A DNA stretch of 64,000 bases from NCBI GenBank assembly GCA_025463785.1, contig JAODBD010000013.1, positions 1 through 64,000 of the forward strand, written 5' to 3'. The position numbers and the translations under genes are program-made. Below are positions 30,916 to 40,177 of this stretch, one piece after another. How positions within the stretch are numbered: the first letter of the stretch is position 1; the number at the start of each line of letters is the position of its first letter. The notes below the pieces were generated by a model. The model saw only the letters and a program-made list of their open reading frames with translations. It was not told the origin of the DNA and did no database searches. The DNA comes from Glaciihabitans sp. Its GTDB lineage: Bacteria > Actinomycetota > Actinomycetes > Actinomycetales > Microbacteriaceae.

Positions 30916-33498
30916 ATGCCGATGCTCGACTGGCACATCGTCGCCGACCCCGGTCTGCGCGACACGGTAGTTCGGGGCGTCCGCGCGCGTGCGGGCCGCG
31001 TCCAACTGCTTCTGGGCGAGAGCGGAATCGGCAAAACAACGCTCGCGTCGGCGGTTGCGAGGCAGCTCGAGGACTCCGGATACAGCGTGCTGCCGATCGT
31101 GGGCCTTGCCGAGCTGAAGTCGGTGCCGCTCGCTGCGATGACGCCGCTTCTCGCGCGTGCGCGGTCCGAGGCAGACCACGCGAGCGCATCGGAGCGACTG
31201 CAGGCGCTGTTTGCTTTCGTGGCATCCGGCGGTGCCAGGCGCGTACTGATGGTGGATGACGGTCCCCTCCTCGACGAGGTCAGCGCAGCGGCCGTGTACC
31301 AGCTCGTTCGCGTCTACGGCATCCCGTGTGTGATGACGGCACGCACCATCAGGCAACTGACCGCACCGCTGCCGAAGCTGTTCGACGAGCAGCTCGTGGA
31401 TGTCTTCGACATCGTCGGTCTCGATCGAGAGTCTGCGCAGGAGGTCGTGCGCAGGACTCTCGGCGGCCCCGTGGAACCTGACAGCCTTCGGGCGCTGGTC
31501 GGTCTCGCGGACGGCAATCCGCTGTTTCTTCGCGAGCTCGTCGTCGCGGCCGTCGCGCGCGGCGTCGAGGTGGGGCAGCGTGGATTCGTGGTTGACTCGG
31601 CCGGCCTTCCGCCCCGGCTGCGCGACTCCATCGCCGAGCGTTTTGAGGGGCTCAGCGTCGAGCAGCGGCAACTCTGCGACCTCCTCGCGGTCGCCGAGCC
31701 ATGGCCGCCGCAGCTTTTGGACGAGCCCGCGCTCGTGGCGTCGCTTGAGGCGCTCGGTCTGGCTACGCGGTCGTCGGATGGCAACATCCACCTGTTTCAT
31801 CCGGCCTTCGGCGAGGCGCTGCGCGACCTGATGCCGGCGCAGGTCGCTGACACGCTCAAGATCGAGGCCGCGGGTCGGCTGTCCACTGCCGACCGCGAAG
31901 ACGAGCGCTTTCGCGCGTTCTGTCTTCTCGCCGAGACATCGTCGCCGCCCACCGTTGACGAACTCGCGTGGGCGGCGAACTACGCGGACAGCCTCGACGA
32001 TCACGTCATGTCCGTGCGGTTGGCGGATCTCGCGCTCAGTCGTGGCGCGAACTTCCTGGCTTCGCTCGTGCGCGCCCGCTCGCTGTCATCGGTCGGATCG
32101 CTGGATGCCGCGGATGCTGCATTCGACGACGCGGAGCGGCTGGCGCTCACCGACGAAGAACTGCTGCGCATGGCGAACGGCCGCGGCTACCACCTGGCTA
32201 TCCGACGGCAGCGGCCGAAGGATGCCATCCGGATGGCTCTTGCCGTGCTCGAAACTTTGGAAGACAGCCCAGCCCAGGACTACCTGAAGGCAGACATCGC
32301 AAAGTGGCGCATCATCGCGGGCGACACAGGGCCGGCGCCAGGTCGCGAGGGCACCGAGTTCGTCGACACCGCGACCGAGTTCAACGACCTGACACTCAGG
32401 CTGATCGCCGCCGTGTTTGCGAGCGACCTCGACACTGTGGATGCCGTGGTCACGCGCGCACGGGTGCTGGTTGACGAGACCCGCATCGCCGTTCCGCACG
32501 GTGCAGACATGGTTTCGTTCGCCGAATTCATGGCGAGAGCCCTGCGCGGCTCGTTCGATGATGCCATAGCCGAGGTCGACCTTCCCGCGCTCGACGGCAC
32601 CGCGGCGTACGGCCTCTGGAACTGGGGCATCGGCTGGTTTACGCTCCACGCGGGCCGGGCGACCGAGGCCTTGCACTTTGCGACCGTCGCGTACGAGCAA
32701 CTCAGCTGGCGCGATTTTGTCGGTGCGCTCGGCACCGCGACCGCCCTGCGAGCCACCGCCGCGACGCTGCTCGGGCAGCGGCAGCTCGCGCGCGGCATCC
32801 TCGACGACCTGGGTGTCGAGGTGCGCGAGCAGGCGGCGGTGTTGCTCCAGGCGGCCGAAGCCGAAGCGTGGATGTGCGCTGAAGACGGCGACTCCGCCGG
32901 CGCCGTCGCGATTGTTCGGGATGCCGTCCGTCGTGGCATCGATGCCCGCTACTTCGGTCCGGCGGCATTCACCGCCTACGTGGCCGTGAGGCTCGGTCGG
33001 CCACAGGAAGTCATGAACCTGCTCACCGAGATCGGCGCGGTCGCGCAGGGCGCCGTCATCGGCGCGATCATCGAGCACGCACGGGCACTGCTCGCGCGCG
33101 ACGCCGAGTCACTGCTGCGTGCGGCGCGCACGCTCGTGTTGGTCGGCCTCAGATCCGGGGCCGTGGATGCCGCGAGACAGGCGGCAGACCTCGCAAGCGG
33201 GCGGGGACGAAACGAGTTGGCGCGGCAGGCATCCATGCTTGCGACGAAGTGGGAGGCAGGTCTCAGCGGCTTCCAGCCGACGGCGCAGGCCGTGCGTGCC
33301 TTTGACCTGACCGAACGCGAATGGATCGTCGCGCAGGCGGCCGCGGGACGCGAGCGCAGTAAGGAAATCGCCGCGAGGCTTGGTGTCTCCGCCCGGACGG
33401 TCGATAATCAACTCGCCAGCATCTATCGCAAGCTCGCGGTGTCTAATCGAGACGAATTGCGGGCAGAACTCCAATCGCTCAATCAGTCAGAGGGGTGA
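30916..33498 (+). CDS. LuxR-type regulator with STAND ATPase domain, tandem copy 1
   Basis: Start ATG 30916 (MPMLDWHIVADP) places the P-loop at the same residue as in copy 2; AAGG lies 11 bases upstream. 860 residues. The Walker A motif LLGESGIGKTTLA is at 33-44, a Walker-B-like RRVLMVDDGP near 110, then NPLFLREL (sensor/GxP region), helical repeats and a C-terminal LuxR helix-turn-helix (LTEREWIVAQAAAGRERSKEIA, RTVDNQLASIYRKLAVSNR). It belongs to the LAL class. Unlike the regulator at 5394 it keeps an intact P-loop. Its stop overlaps copy 2 (GTGA). Confidence 0.88.
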   Translation: MPMLDWHIVADPGLRDTVVRGVRARAGRVQLLLGESGIGKTTLASAVARQLEDSGYSVLPIVGLAELKSVPLAAMTPLLARARSEADHASASERLQALFAFVASGGARRVLMVDDGPLLDEVSAAAVYQLVRVYGIPCVMTARTIRQLTAPLPKLFDEQLVDVFDIVGLDRESAQEVVRRTLGGPVEPDSLRALVGLADGNPLFLRELVVAAVARGVEVGQRGFVVDSAGLPPRLRDSIAERFEGLSVEQRQLCDLLAVAEPWPPQLLDEPALVASLEALGLATRSSDGNIHLFHPAFGEALRDLMPAQVADTLKIEAAGRLSTADREDERFRAFCLLAETSSPPTVDELAWAANYADSLDDHVMSVRLADLALSRGANFLASLVRARSLSSVGSLDAADAAFDDAERLALTDEELLRMANGRGYHLAIRRQRPKDAIRMALAVLETLEDSPAQDYLKADIAKWRIIAGDTGPAPGREGTEFVDTATEFNDLTLRLIAAVFASDLDTVDAVVTRARVLVDETRIAVPHGADMVSFAEFMARALRGSFDDAIAEVDLPALDGTAAYGLWNWGIGWFTLHAGRATEALHFATVAYEQLSWRDFVGALGTATALRATAATLLGQRQLARGILDDLGVEVREQAAVLLQAAEAEAWMCAEDGDSAGAVAIVRDAVRRGIDARYFGPAAFTAYVAVRLGRPQEVMNLLTEIGAVAQGAVIGAIIEHARALLARDAESLLRAARTLVLVGLRSGAVDAARQAADLASGRGRNELARQASMLATKWEAGLSGFQPTAQAVRAFDLTEREWIVAQAAAGRERSKEIAARLGVSARTVDNQLASIYRKLAVSNRDELRAELQSLNQSEG

Positions 33499-36080
33499 CC
33501 GTGATTGCCTGGCCGGTTCTGGTCAACGAGGAGATACGCGGGCAGCTCGTCGACCGGGTGGTCGCGCGATCCGGGAGGCTTCAACTGCTTCGCGGCCCGG
33601 CCGGGGTCGGGAAGACGACGCTCGCGGCCGCGGTCGGGACACAGCTCGAGGCAGCAGGATTTGGCATCCTGCCCATTGTCGGTGTTCAGGAGCTGAGCGC
33701 AATCCCGCTCGCCGCGCTCACTCCGCTGCTCGCGCTGGCAGGGGATGACGCAGACGAGCCGGTCGCCGAGCGGTTGCGCCGCCTGTTCTCGTACGTTGCG
33801 AGCGCCGGAACCCGGCAGGTCCTCATGATCGACGACGGTCCCATGCTCGACGACATCACCGCGTCGACGGTCTACCAGCTCGTACGCGTGTACGGCGTGC
33901 GGGCGGTGATGACGGCGCGAACGGAACACGACATCACCGGCCCGCTCGCTCGCATGCTCAATGAGGGACTCGTCGAAACTGTCGAGCTGGCGGGGCTCAG
34001 GGTTGAGGATGCCCGAACCATCGTGCAGCACGCGCTCGGCGGCGCCGTCGAACCGGACAGCCTCAAGCGACTCACCGACGCCGCGGGCGGCAACCCGCTG
34101 TTTCTGCGCGAACTCGTCCTGGCGGCGATGGAGAAGGATGCCGTGACACCCGGGCCGCTCGGCCTCGTTGTCAACATGGGCGACATGCCAGCGGGCCTCC
34201 GCGACGGTATCGTCGAGCGATTCGGCAACCTTGACCCCGAAGACCGGCGACTCTGCGAGCTCATCGCGCTGGCCGCGCCGCTGGAGCAGGGGGCGCTCGG
34301 CGGTCGGGACACGATCATCCGGTTGGAGCGAACCGCCCTTGTGCACAGGGACGCGACGGGGAGTGTCTCCCTCGCGCATCCCCTGTTCGCGGAGTGCCTC
34401 ATCGAGTCGATGTCGTCGGCCGTGTCGAATGAGCGACGCATCGAAGCGGCAGCGGTCGTGCGCAAACGTGGCGGCGACCAGGCCAGGTTCAAGGCCAACT
34501 TCATCCTCATGCGCACGACCGAACCTCCCACGGCCCACGAGCTGCTCTGGGCTGCCGGATACGCGCACTCGATTGACGACCACGCGCTCGCCGTCATCTT
34601 CGCTGACCTCTCGATCACGATGGAGCGCACGTCTGCCGCACTGCTGATCCGCGCGATCGCCCTGTCATCCCGGGGGCGACTGGATGAGGCGGATGCCGCA
34701 TTCGCCGAGGCTCGCGATGCGGCGACCGCCCCCGACGATCTGGCTCGCTTCGCCTCGCGCTACGGGTATCACGCCTGGATCCGCCGCCAGCGCCCGCGCG
34801 AAGCACTGGCTATCGGCGTCGAGATTCTCGCGCAGTTGCCGGATTCGCCCGCTCGCGATGTACTCGCAGTCGATGTCGAGAAATGGCGGTTCCTCGCGGG
34901 TGAGACCGCGAACGCCGGCACGGCCCCGGACGCCCTCAACGGGGATGATGCAGTGGCAGCGGTGAGCGCCGTCATCCGCGAGCTGATGGCGGCCGTCGTC
35001 GCGAGCGAACTCGTTCGAATCAAGTCGGCCATTGACAGGGGCCGCCCGCTCCTCGACGGCGCGCGGGAGGCCATTCCGCACGCGGGCAGGGTCCTCGATT
35101 TCACCGAGTTCCTGGCCATCGCTCTTGACGGCCGCTTCGACGATGCGGTCGACTTCGCCGAGGAACGTCGCCGCGATCCGTTCGTCGAATCCGCCGGCGG
35201 CTGGGGCTACGGTCTCGCCATCATCGCGCTCACCGGCGGTCGCGTGGTTGAGGCGCTCGACCTCGCGACCCTGGCCGTCGAGCAACTGCGCTGGCGTGAC
35301 TTCACCGGCATGTTCTCGACAACCGTTGCCATCCAGGCGAACGCCGCAATTCAGCTTCAGCTGGAGCCGCTCGCTGACCAACTGCTCGAGTCCATCAGTG
35401 ACGCCGTCGAAGTCGACACCCAAGCATTCCTGATGTGCGCGGAAGCACGCGCGTGGCGCTTCGCCATCCACGGGGACGCGGATGCCGCTGCCGCGGTCGT
35501 GCGCGACGCCGTGCGCCACGGAATCGACCGTCGGTACCACGCGATCGCCTGTATGACCGCCTACGTCGCGGTGCGACTACGCCGCGCGGCGGCAGTCATC
35601 GATCTCATGCACGAGATCGGGGAACTGTCCGAGGGCGGGATGGTCGCGGCCATGATCGCTCACGCAGAAGCGGCGGTCGCGGGCGACGCCGGGGCACTCA
35701 TGATTGCGGCGGATGCGCTCGCCGTTGCCGGCATCCCGACCGGAGCGGTCGATGCGGCTCGGCATGCCGCCGGCCTGTTCCGCGCTGCGGGGAGCGACGA
35801 TGAGGCGCGACGCGCGCTGTTGCACGCGGCGGCCTGGGCTCAGGGCCTCAGCGGTGTCAGGCCGGCCGGACCCGGGGATGAAACATTCGACCTGACCGAG
35901 CGGGAGTGGACCGTGGCGCTTGCGGCTGCGGGACGCGATCGAAGCCGGGAGATCGCCGATCGGCTCGGGGTGTCAATCCGAACCGTCGACAATCACCTGC
36001 GAAACGTCTATCGGAAACTCGGCGTCACCGGCCGCGATGAGCTTCGCGCCCAACTCGCCGACGTCGTCAGAGCGCGTTAG
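33495..36080 (+). CDS. LuxR-type regulator with STAND ATPase domain, tandem copy 2
   Basis: 861 residues from GTG 33495, overlapping the previous stop by 4 bases, so the two are translationally coupled. The Walker A motif GPAGVGKTT is at 34-42, with RQVLMIDDGP and GNPLFLREL as in copy 1. The C-terminal helix-turn-helix is LTEREWTVALAAAGRDRSREIA, RTVDNHLRNVYRKLGVTGR. The two proteins align end to end and differ mainly in loops, indicating gene duplication. Their recognition helices differ slightly, so they may bind related but distinct sites, or act as a heteromer (inference). Confidence 0.88.
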   Translation: MTVIAWPVLVNEEIRGQLVDRVVARSGRLQLLRGPAGVGKTTLAAAVGTQLEAAGFGILPIVGVQELSAIPLAALTPLLALAGDDADEPVAERLRRLFSYVASAGTRQVLMIDDGPMLDDITASTVYQLVRVYGVRAVMTARTEHDITGPLARMLNEGLVETVELAGLRVEDARTIVQHALGGAVEPDSLKRLTDAAGGNPLFLRELVLAAMEKDAVTPGPLGLVVNMGDMPAGLRDGIVERFGNLDPEDRRLCELIALAAPLEQGALGGRDTIIRLERTALVHRDATGSVSLAHPLFAECLIESMSSAVSNERRIEAAAVVRKRGGDQARFKANFILMRTTEPPTAHELLWAAGYAHSIDDHALAVIFADLSITMERTSAALLIRAIALSSRGRLDEADAAFAEARDAATAPDDLARFASRYGYHAWIRRQRPREALAIGVEILAQLPDSPARDVLAVDVEKWRFLAGETANAGTAPDALNGDDAVAAVSAVIRELMAAVVASELVRIKSAIDRGRPLLDGAREAIPHAGRVLDFTEFLAIALDGRFDDAVDFAEERRRDPFVESAGGWGYGLAIIALTGGRVVEALDLATLAVEQLRWRDFTGMFSTTVAIQANAAIQLQLEPLADQLLESISDAVEVDTQAFLMCAEARAWRFAIHGDADAAAAVVRDAVRHGIDRRYHAIACMTAYVAVRLRRAAAVIDLMHEIGELSEGGMVAAMIAHAEAAVAGDAGALMIAADALAVAGIPTGAVDAARHAAGLFRAAGSDDEARRALLHAAAWAQGLSGVRPAGPGDETFDLTEREWTVALAAAGRDRSREIADRLGVSIRTVDNHLRNVYRKLGVTGRDELRAQLADVVRAR

Positions 36081-36481
36081 CGGCTCCAGTCGACCCGAAC
36101 AGACGCCGGGTTGGCTGGGTCGACCGACACGAACAGCTGGCTGCCGGGCTGGAGCCTTGCCAGGTTCAGCTGCGGAACGAGGATGGTCGTGGTCGCCGGC
36201 ATCGGAACTCCACTTGGGAGCATGATCAGCAGGTTGACCTCGACCATGGCATCCCAGTTGACGACCATGCCGGTGTGGTGGGCCGAGTTGACGGTTGCCG
36301 TCGCGTCGACCCGACGAGCCTCGCTGGCAGGATCGACGACCGCAGGCACCGAGGCAGCGAAGGCCTGGTTGGCCTGATCCATCTTGGCCTGCGCATTGGC
36401 CATGCGCGCCTTGACGTCCATGCCCTGCTGCTGCTCCTCTCCCATCTGCCTGAGCTTGTTGAGGTCACCGAAGAAGCCCAT
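36077..36481 (-). CDS. Small protein, MGFF start and beta-rich tail, unknown function
   Basis: 134 residues. The N-terminal third is helical and Gln/Ala-rich (MGFFGDLNKLRQMGEEQQQG, ARMANAQAKMDQANQAFA). The rest is beta-rich and ends PGSQLFVSVDPANPASVRVDWSR. The VDPxNPxxVxVDW ending is recurrent in actinobacterial proteins of unknown role. No membrane segment. It lies 2 bases downstream of the gene at 36484-36894, whose protein has a similar N terminus. It overlaps the end of LuxR copy 2 by 4 bases. Confidence 0.7.
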   Translation of the reverse strand: MGFFGDLNKLRQMGEEQQQGMDVKARMANAQAKMDQANQAFAASVPAVVDPASEARRVDATATVNSAHHTGMVVNWDAMVEVNLLIMLPSGVPMPATTTILVPQLNLARLQPGSQLFVSVDPANPASVRVDWSR

Positions 36482-36483
36482 GA

Positions 36484-36894
36484 TCAGCCCTGGGTATAGA
36501 GGGTGTTGAAGCGCGATCCGATGGTGCGATCATCCTTGATCCGCTCGCCCCAGCCGGCCTTTGCGGTGGACCAGTCTGCTGCGTTCACACCGTGAGCCTG
36601 TGCCGCCAGAATGCCTGCGGCCTCGTCCCCGGCACTCGCGCCGAGACCCTTGACGATCGTTGTATAAGTCTCGAGGGTCACGCCCGTGATCGGCTCCAGG
36701 TTGCCGGCCTTCGGCTCGCCAGCGTTCTGTGCATTGAGCGCGTTCACGTATGCCTGACCGCCGCCGGCCTGCATTTGCTGTGCGGCCGCGGCCTGAGCCT
36801 GGGCGTTCGCCTGCAGCTGCTGGGCAGACTCCATGAGGCCGGGCGCTGCCCCGACCATGTCCTTCATGTCCTTGATGCCTTTGAAGAGTCCCAT
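36484..36894 (-). CDS. Small Gln/Ala-rich helical protein, unknown function
   Basis: 136 residues. MGLFKGIKDMKDMVGAAPGL resembles the N terminus of its neighbour (MG-hydrophobic-F, amphipathic helix). A Gln/Ala-rich coiled-coil-like stretch follows (QQLQANAQAQAAAAQQMQAG). The C-terminal helical domain (GVTLETYTTIVKGL, AAGILAAQAHGVNAADWSTA, GSRFNTLYTQ) looks like a small helical-bundle module. No signal peptide. First gene of the pair, so the two proteins probably work together. Confidence 0.7.
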   Translation of the reverse strand: MGLFKGIKDMKDMVGAAPGLMESAQQLQANAQAQAAAAQQMQAGGGQAYVNALNAQNAGEPKAGNLEPITGVTLETYTTIVKGLGASAGDEAAGILAAQAHGVNAADWSTAKAGWGERIKDDRTIGSRFNTLYTQG

Positions 36895-37020
36895 CGGGGT
36901 CGCCTTTCTCGTGGTCTGTGCCCGCGACTCCGGGGGTGGAGAACGGGTGATATCGAACAGCTTTGACCCTGCTGTCGATCGTGACCATGAGTAGGAATTG
37001 CCTACCCAGCTTCGCGCGCG

Positions 37021-37072
37021 GAGGTTTGCCGCGACCGCGGTTGTGCGTACTGGCGCGCTCGCGGCAAACCTC
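37021..37072. repeat. Dispersed palindrome family A, copy 1
   Basis: GAGGTTTGCCGCG (37021-37033) is the perfect reverse complement of CGCGGCAAACCTC (37060-37072), with a 26-base loop. The right arm continues into AGCGCAG. Related cores occur at 39950-40177 and 51046-51065. Confidence 0.75.
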
Positions 37073-37092
37073 AGCGCAGATGAGCTGCGACC

Positions 37093-37713
37093 TTAGGTGA
37101 GGTCGAACTTTGCCCCGTTGAGGTCAGCGGCGGGGGCATCCCAGAGCGGCAGAATCGCCTCAGCGATACGCTCAAGTGGGGTGCCGTCCGCGCCGATCGA
37201 CTTCACGAGGAGCGTCACCGCCGCGGCTGTCCCGGCCTTGCGCCAGCCGGATGCCACCGCCGCCACCCACGCATCGCTGGTCGTTTTCAAGACGGCGTAA
37301 TTCGCACCACTCCAGGTCGGCTTCGCCGCGCTCGTCGACCCGATCACGACAAGTCGGCCGACGGATGACGCGCTCAAGTCATCGTGGAACGCCAGCGTCG
37401 CGAGGCGCAGGCTCGTCACCAGCCGCGGTTCCAGCCAGTCCCAGCCCTCCGCGTCGTGGCCGGAACGCCAGCCACCCACGAGGTGCACGAGCCCGTCGAC
37501 CGGGCCGACCTCCTCGTGAACGCGAGGTCCGAGGGCGGCCGCGGCAGCGACATCCGTGAGGTCGCAGACGTAGTGGGCGTTGGCGGTGATCGAGGCGAGG
37601 CGTTCGGCGTTGGAACCCACTGCGACGACGGTGTGTCCGGCTTCCGAGAGGGCCGACGTCACGGCGCGACCCGCGTCGCCCGTCGCGCCCGTGACGACGA
37701 TCGTCCTAGGCAA
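37093..37713 (-). CDS. Short-chain dehydrogenase/reductase family protein
   Basis: 206 residues. The N-terminal Rossmann motif is VVTGATGDAGRAVTSAL (TGxxGxxG type), followed by CDLTDV and LVHLVGGWRSG in place of the NNAG strand. The catalytic pair sits at IGSTSA and ANYAVLKT (YxxxK). It overlaps the DUF6421-like gene by 8 bases and is translated as part of the same operon. The substrate is unknown. Confidence 0.85.
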   Translation of the reverse strand: MPRTIVVTGATGDAGRAVTSALSEAGHTVVAVGSNAERLASITANAHYVCDLTDVAAAAALGPRVHEEVGPVDGLVHLVGGWRSGHDAEGWDWLEPRLVTSLRLATLAFHDDLSASSVGRLVVIGSTSAAKPTWSGANYAVLKTTSDAWVAAVASGWRKAGTAAAVTLLVKSIGADGTPLERIAEAILPLWDAPAADLNGAKFDLT

Positions 37714-39082
37714 GGGCTGTGTGTGCGGTAATGCCGGAGGTCGACTCGATCACGCCGGCCATCTTCTTGGCGAGCGCCTCGTAGAACATCGACAGCGGGA
37801 ACTCGTCGTCCATTACGGCGTCTGTCAGGCCACGGGGCGGCCCGTCGAGTGGCAGGTCGCGAACGGCCCACCTCGACGCGGGATTCGGCGTGAGCGTCTG
37901 CGAGACCAGATCGTATGCGGCCAGCCAGTGGGCCATCTTCGGGCGGTCGATCGAGTGCCAGTAAAGGTCGTTGATCGCGTCTGAGAGTGCGATGACGACA
38001 TCCGGAACTTCGTCCCAATCGATGGTCAGCCGGGTGTCCGTCCAGTGCAGCACGTGGTGCTGGTGCAGCCAGGCGAAGAGGAGCTGGCCGCCCAGTCCGT
38101 CGTAATTTCTCACGCGGGATCCGGTGATCGCGAACCGGAAGATGCGGTCGAAAATTACGGCGTACTGGACGAGTTCTGCGTGCTCGCGGATGACGTCGCC
38201 GGTCTCGGGGTCGCGCAGCAGACGGGTTGCCTCGCGGAACGCCGTGAGGTCGCAGCGAAGCTCCTCGAGTGAATAGAGGAAGTACGGCATCCGCTGCTTG
38301 ATCATGAACGGGTCGAACGGCAGGTCGCCACGCATGTGGGTGCGGTCGTGGATGAGATCCCACATCACGAAGGTTTCTTCGACCAGGTTTTGGTTGTCGA
38401 GGAGGCGCGCGGCGCTGGCGGGTAGATCCAATTTCGTGATCTCAGACGCCGCACGCACAACTCGACGGAAACGCGCCGCTTCCCGATCCGCGAAGATTGC
38501 CCCCCACGTGAATGTGGGGATCTCGCGCATCGCGACGGTTTCGGGGAACAGGACTGCCGAGTTCGTGTCGTAGCCATCCGTGAAATCAAGGAATCGGATG
38601 GGCACGAAGAGCTTGTTCGAATAGTCGCCAGCCTCGAGCTCGGCCACGAATTCGGGCCAGCGCACCTCGATGAGCACGGCCTCGACCAGACGATCGGTCG
38701 AGCCGTTCTGCGTGTACATCGGGAAAACGACGAGGTGACGCAGGCCATCGACGCGATTCTTCTGCGGCTGGAAGGCGGTGAGCGAGTCGAGGAAGTCAGG
38801 CACGCCGAAGCCGGCATCGGCCCAGCGCTCGAAGTCTGCCGCCGAGGCGTCGAGGTACTCGGCGTCGTGCGGCAGCAACTCACGGAAATTCAGGACTTCG
38901 GCGCGAATGGTGGCGACGAGGTCGCGGGCTTTCGCGCGATGCTTCGCCTCGGGGATGCTGCCATCCTGAATTTGCAAAGTCCGCAACTCTGCGACGGCCG
39001 CCTTGAGGCTCAGCCAGGTCGGGGTGTCCTCGACAACCTCGGGTTCTCCGATGACTGCGTTGTGAGACGTGGTCGTTGACAT
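37706..39082 (-). CDS. DUF6421-like cytosolic protein
   Basis: Start ATG 39082 is set by GGAGG six bases upstream; the longer open frame is rejected. 458 residues, no membrane segment. A histidine/acid-rich centre (FVMWDLIHDRTHMRGDLPFDPFMIKQRMPYFLYSLEELRCD in parts) and LLFAWLHQHHVLHW suggest a metal-binding or hydrolytic fold. I recall this actinobacterial family as DUF6421, which has no known function. The overlapping SDR gene suggests a joint pathway. Confidence 0.7.
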   Translation of the reverse strand: MSTTTSHNAVIGEPEVVEDTPTWLSLKAAVAELRTLQIQDGSIPEAKHRAKARDLVATIRAEVLNFRELLPHDAEYLDASAADFERWADAGFGVPDFLDSLTAFQPQKNRVDGLRHLVVFPMYTQNGSTDRLVEAVLIEVRWPEFVAELEAGDYSNKLFVPIRFLDFTDGYDTNSAVLFPETVAMREIPTFTWGAIFADREAARFRRVVRAASEITKLDLPASAARLLDNQNLVEETFVMWDLIHDRTHMRGDLPFDPFMIKQRMPYFLYSLEELRCDLTAFREATRLLRDPETGDVIREHAELVQYAVIFDRIFRFAITGSRVRNYDGLGGQLLFAWLHQHHVLHWTDTRLTIDWDEVPDVVIALSDAINDLYWHSIDRPKMAHWLAAYDLVSQTLTPNPASRWAVRDLPLDGPPRGLTDAVMDDEFPLSMFYEALAKKMAGVIESTSGITAHTALA

Positions 39083-39238
39083 GGCTAACCTCCGATCCGA
39101 ATGAGTGCTGGTGGCGCGATTGTGCGTCCTAGTCCAGAGTATTCGCGGCATCGGAGCGTTTGGTTGCGAGCGGCGCTCGAAAGTTGTGTGAGCGACCCGT
39201 TCGCGCGCACGATCGGTGCCCGCGTCTAGAATCCTGCA

Positions 39239-39940
39239 ATGACGATGACCGCGGACGATGTGACGGCTGCCCTGGCGACGGAAGCGGATGCTGTGCGAGC
39301 GGCCGGTCATGCCCGCTTCTTCAAGACTGGTCCGGGCCAATACGGTGAGGGCGACCGGTTTCTGGGCCTCCCCGTTCCCGCGTCGCGCCGACTGGTGAAG
39401 CCGTTCCTCGGCCTGCCGCTCGACCAGGTCGCCATCCTTCTCGACAGCGAGTATCACGAACACCGCTTGGCGGCTGTGCTGATCCTCGACGCGCAATATG
39501 CGGCAGCACCTGAGCAGACCGCCGACTTCTACCTCGCGGCGGTGAGGCGCGGCCGCGTCAACAACTGGGACCTCGTGGATGCCTCAGCCGAATTCATCCT
39601 GGGCAAGTATCTCTACGAACGCCCTCGCAGTGTTCTATTCGAGCTCGCGGCGAGCGAGTCGGTCTGGGAACGCCGCGTCGCCATCATCTCGACCTTCGGT
39701 TTCATCAAACGCGGCGACGCATCCACGACACTCGAAATCGCGTCGCTGCTATTGCCTGACGAGCACGACCTCATCAGGAAGGCGGTCGGATGGATGCTGC
39801 GCGAAGTCGGTAAGCGGGTCGACCAGGCGCAACTCATCGCGTACCTCGACGCCAACGCACCGCGAATGTCGCGCACCACGCTCAGCTACGCAACCGAGCA
39901 CATCACCAGGGAGCAGCGGCTGCACTACCGCGCGCAGTAG
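39239..39940 (+). CDS. DNA alkylation repair protein (AlkD-like HEAT-repeat glycosylase)
   Basis: 233 residues, all-helical HEAT-like repeats. Family motifs are FFKTGPGQYGEGDRFLGLPVPASR, VNNWDLVDASAEFILG (catalytic Asp and Trp region), WERRVAIISTFGFIKRGD and HDLIRKAVGWMLREVGKR. AlkD-type enzymes excise positively charged alkylated bases such as 7-methylguanine. The gene stands alone, divergent from the DUF6421-like gene. Confidence 0.92.
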   Translation: MTMTADDVTAALATEADAVRAAGHARFFKTGPGQYGEGDRFLGLPVPASRRLVKPFLGLPLDQVAILLDSEYHEHRLAAVLILDAQYAAAPEQTADFYLAAVRRGRVNNWDLVDASAEFILGKYLYERPRSVLFELAASESVWERRVAIISTFGFIKRGDASTTLEIASLLLPDEHDLIRKAVGWMLREVGKRVDQAQLIAYLDANAPRMSRTTLSYATEHITREQRLHYRAQ

Positions 39941-39949
39941 CCCAGCTCG

Positions 39950-40177
39950 TCGCGCTGCGGTTCGTCGCGGGCGCTGCAGATCGTCACGGGCGCGGGAGTG
40001 TGTCGCGGGCGCTGAGGTTTATCGCGAGCGCTGCGGTATGTACCTACGCGCTCGCGATATAACCCCGTGCCCGCGACAAGACCCCACACACGCGACCGCG
40101 ACAAACCCCGCGCTCGCGACAAAACCCCGCGACAGCGACCGTGACAACCCCCGCGACCGCGACAAACCCGCGCGCGC
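39950..40177. repeat. Dense array of palindrome family A half-sites
   Basis: The left part repeats GTCGCGGGCGCTG-like units (with GCTGAGGTTTATCGCGAGCG near 40010), and the right part repeats their complements as CGCGACAAACCCCGCG-like units. Around ten half-sites lie between converging alkD-like and xth genes and could form a long cruciform. No gene is credible here. Confidence 0.65.
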
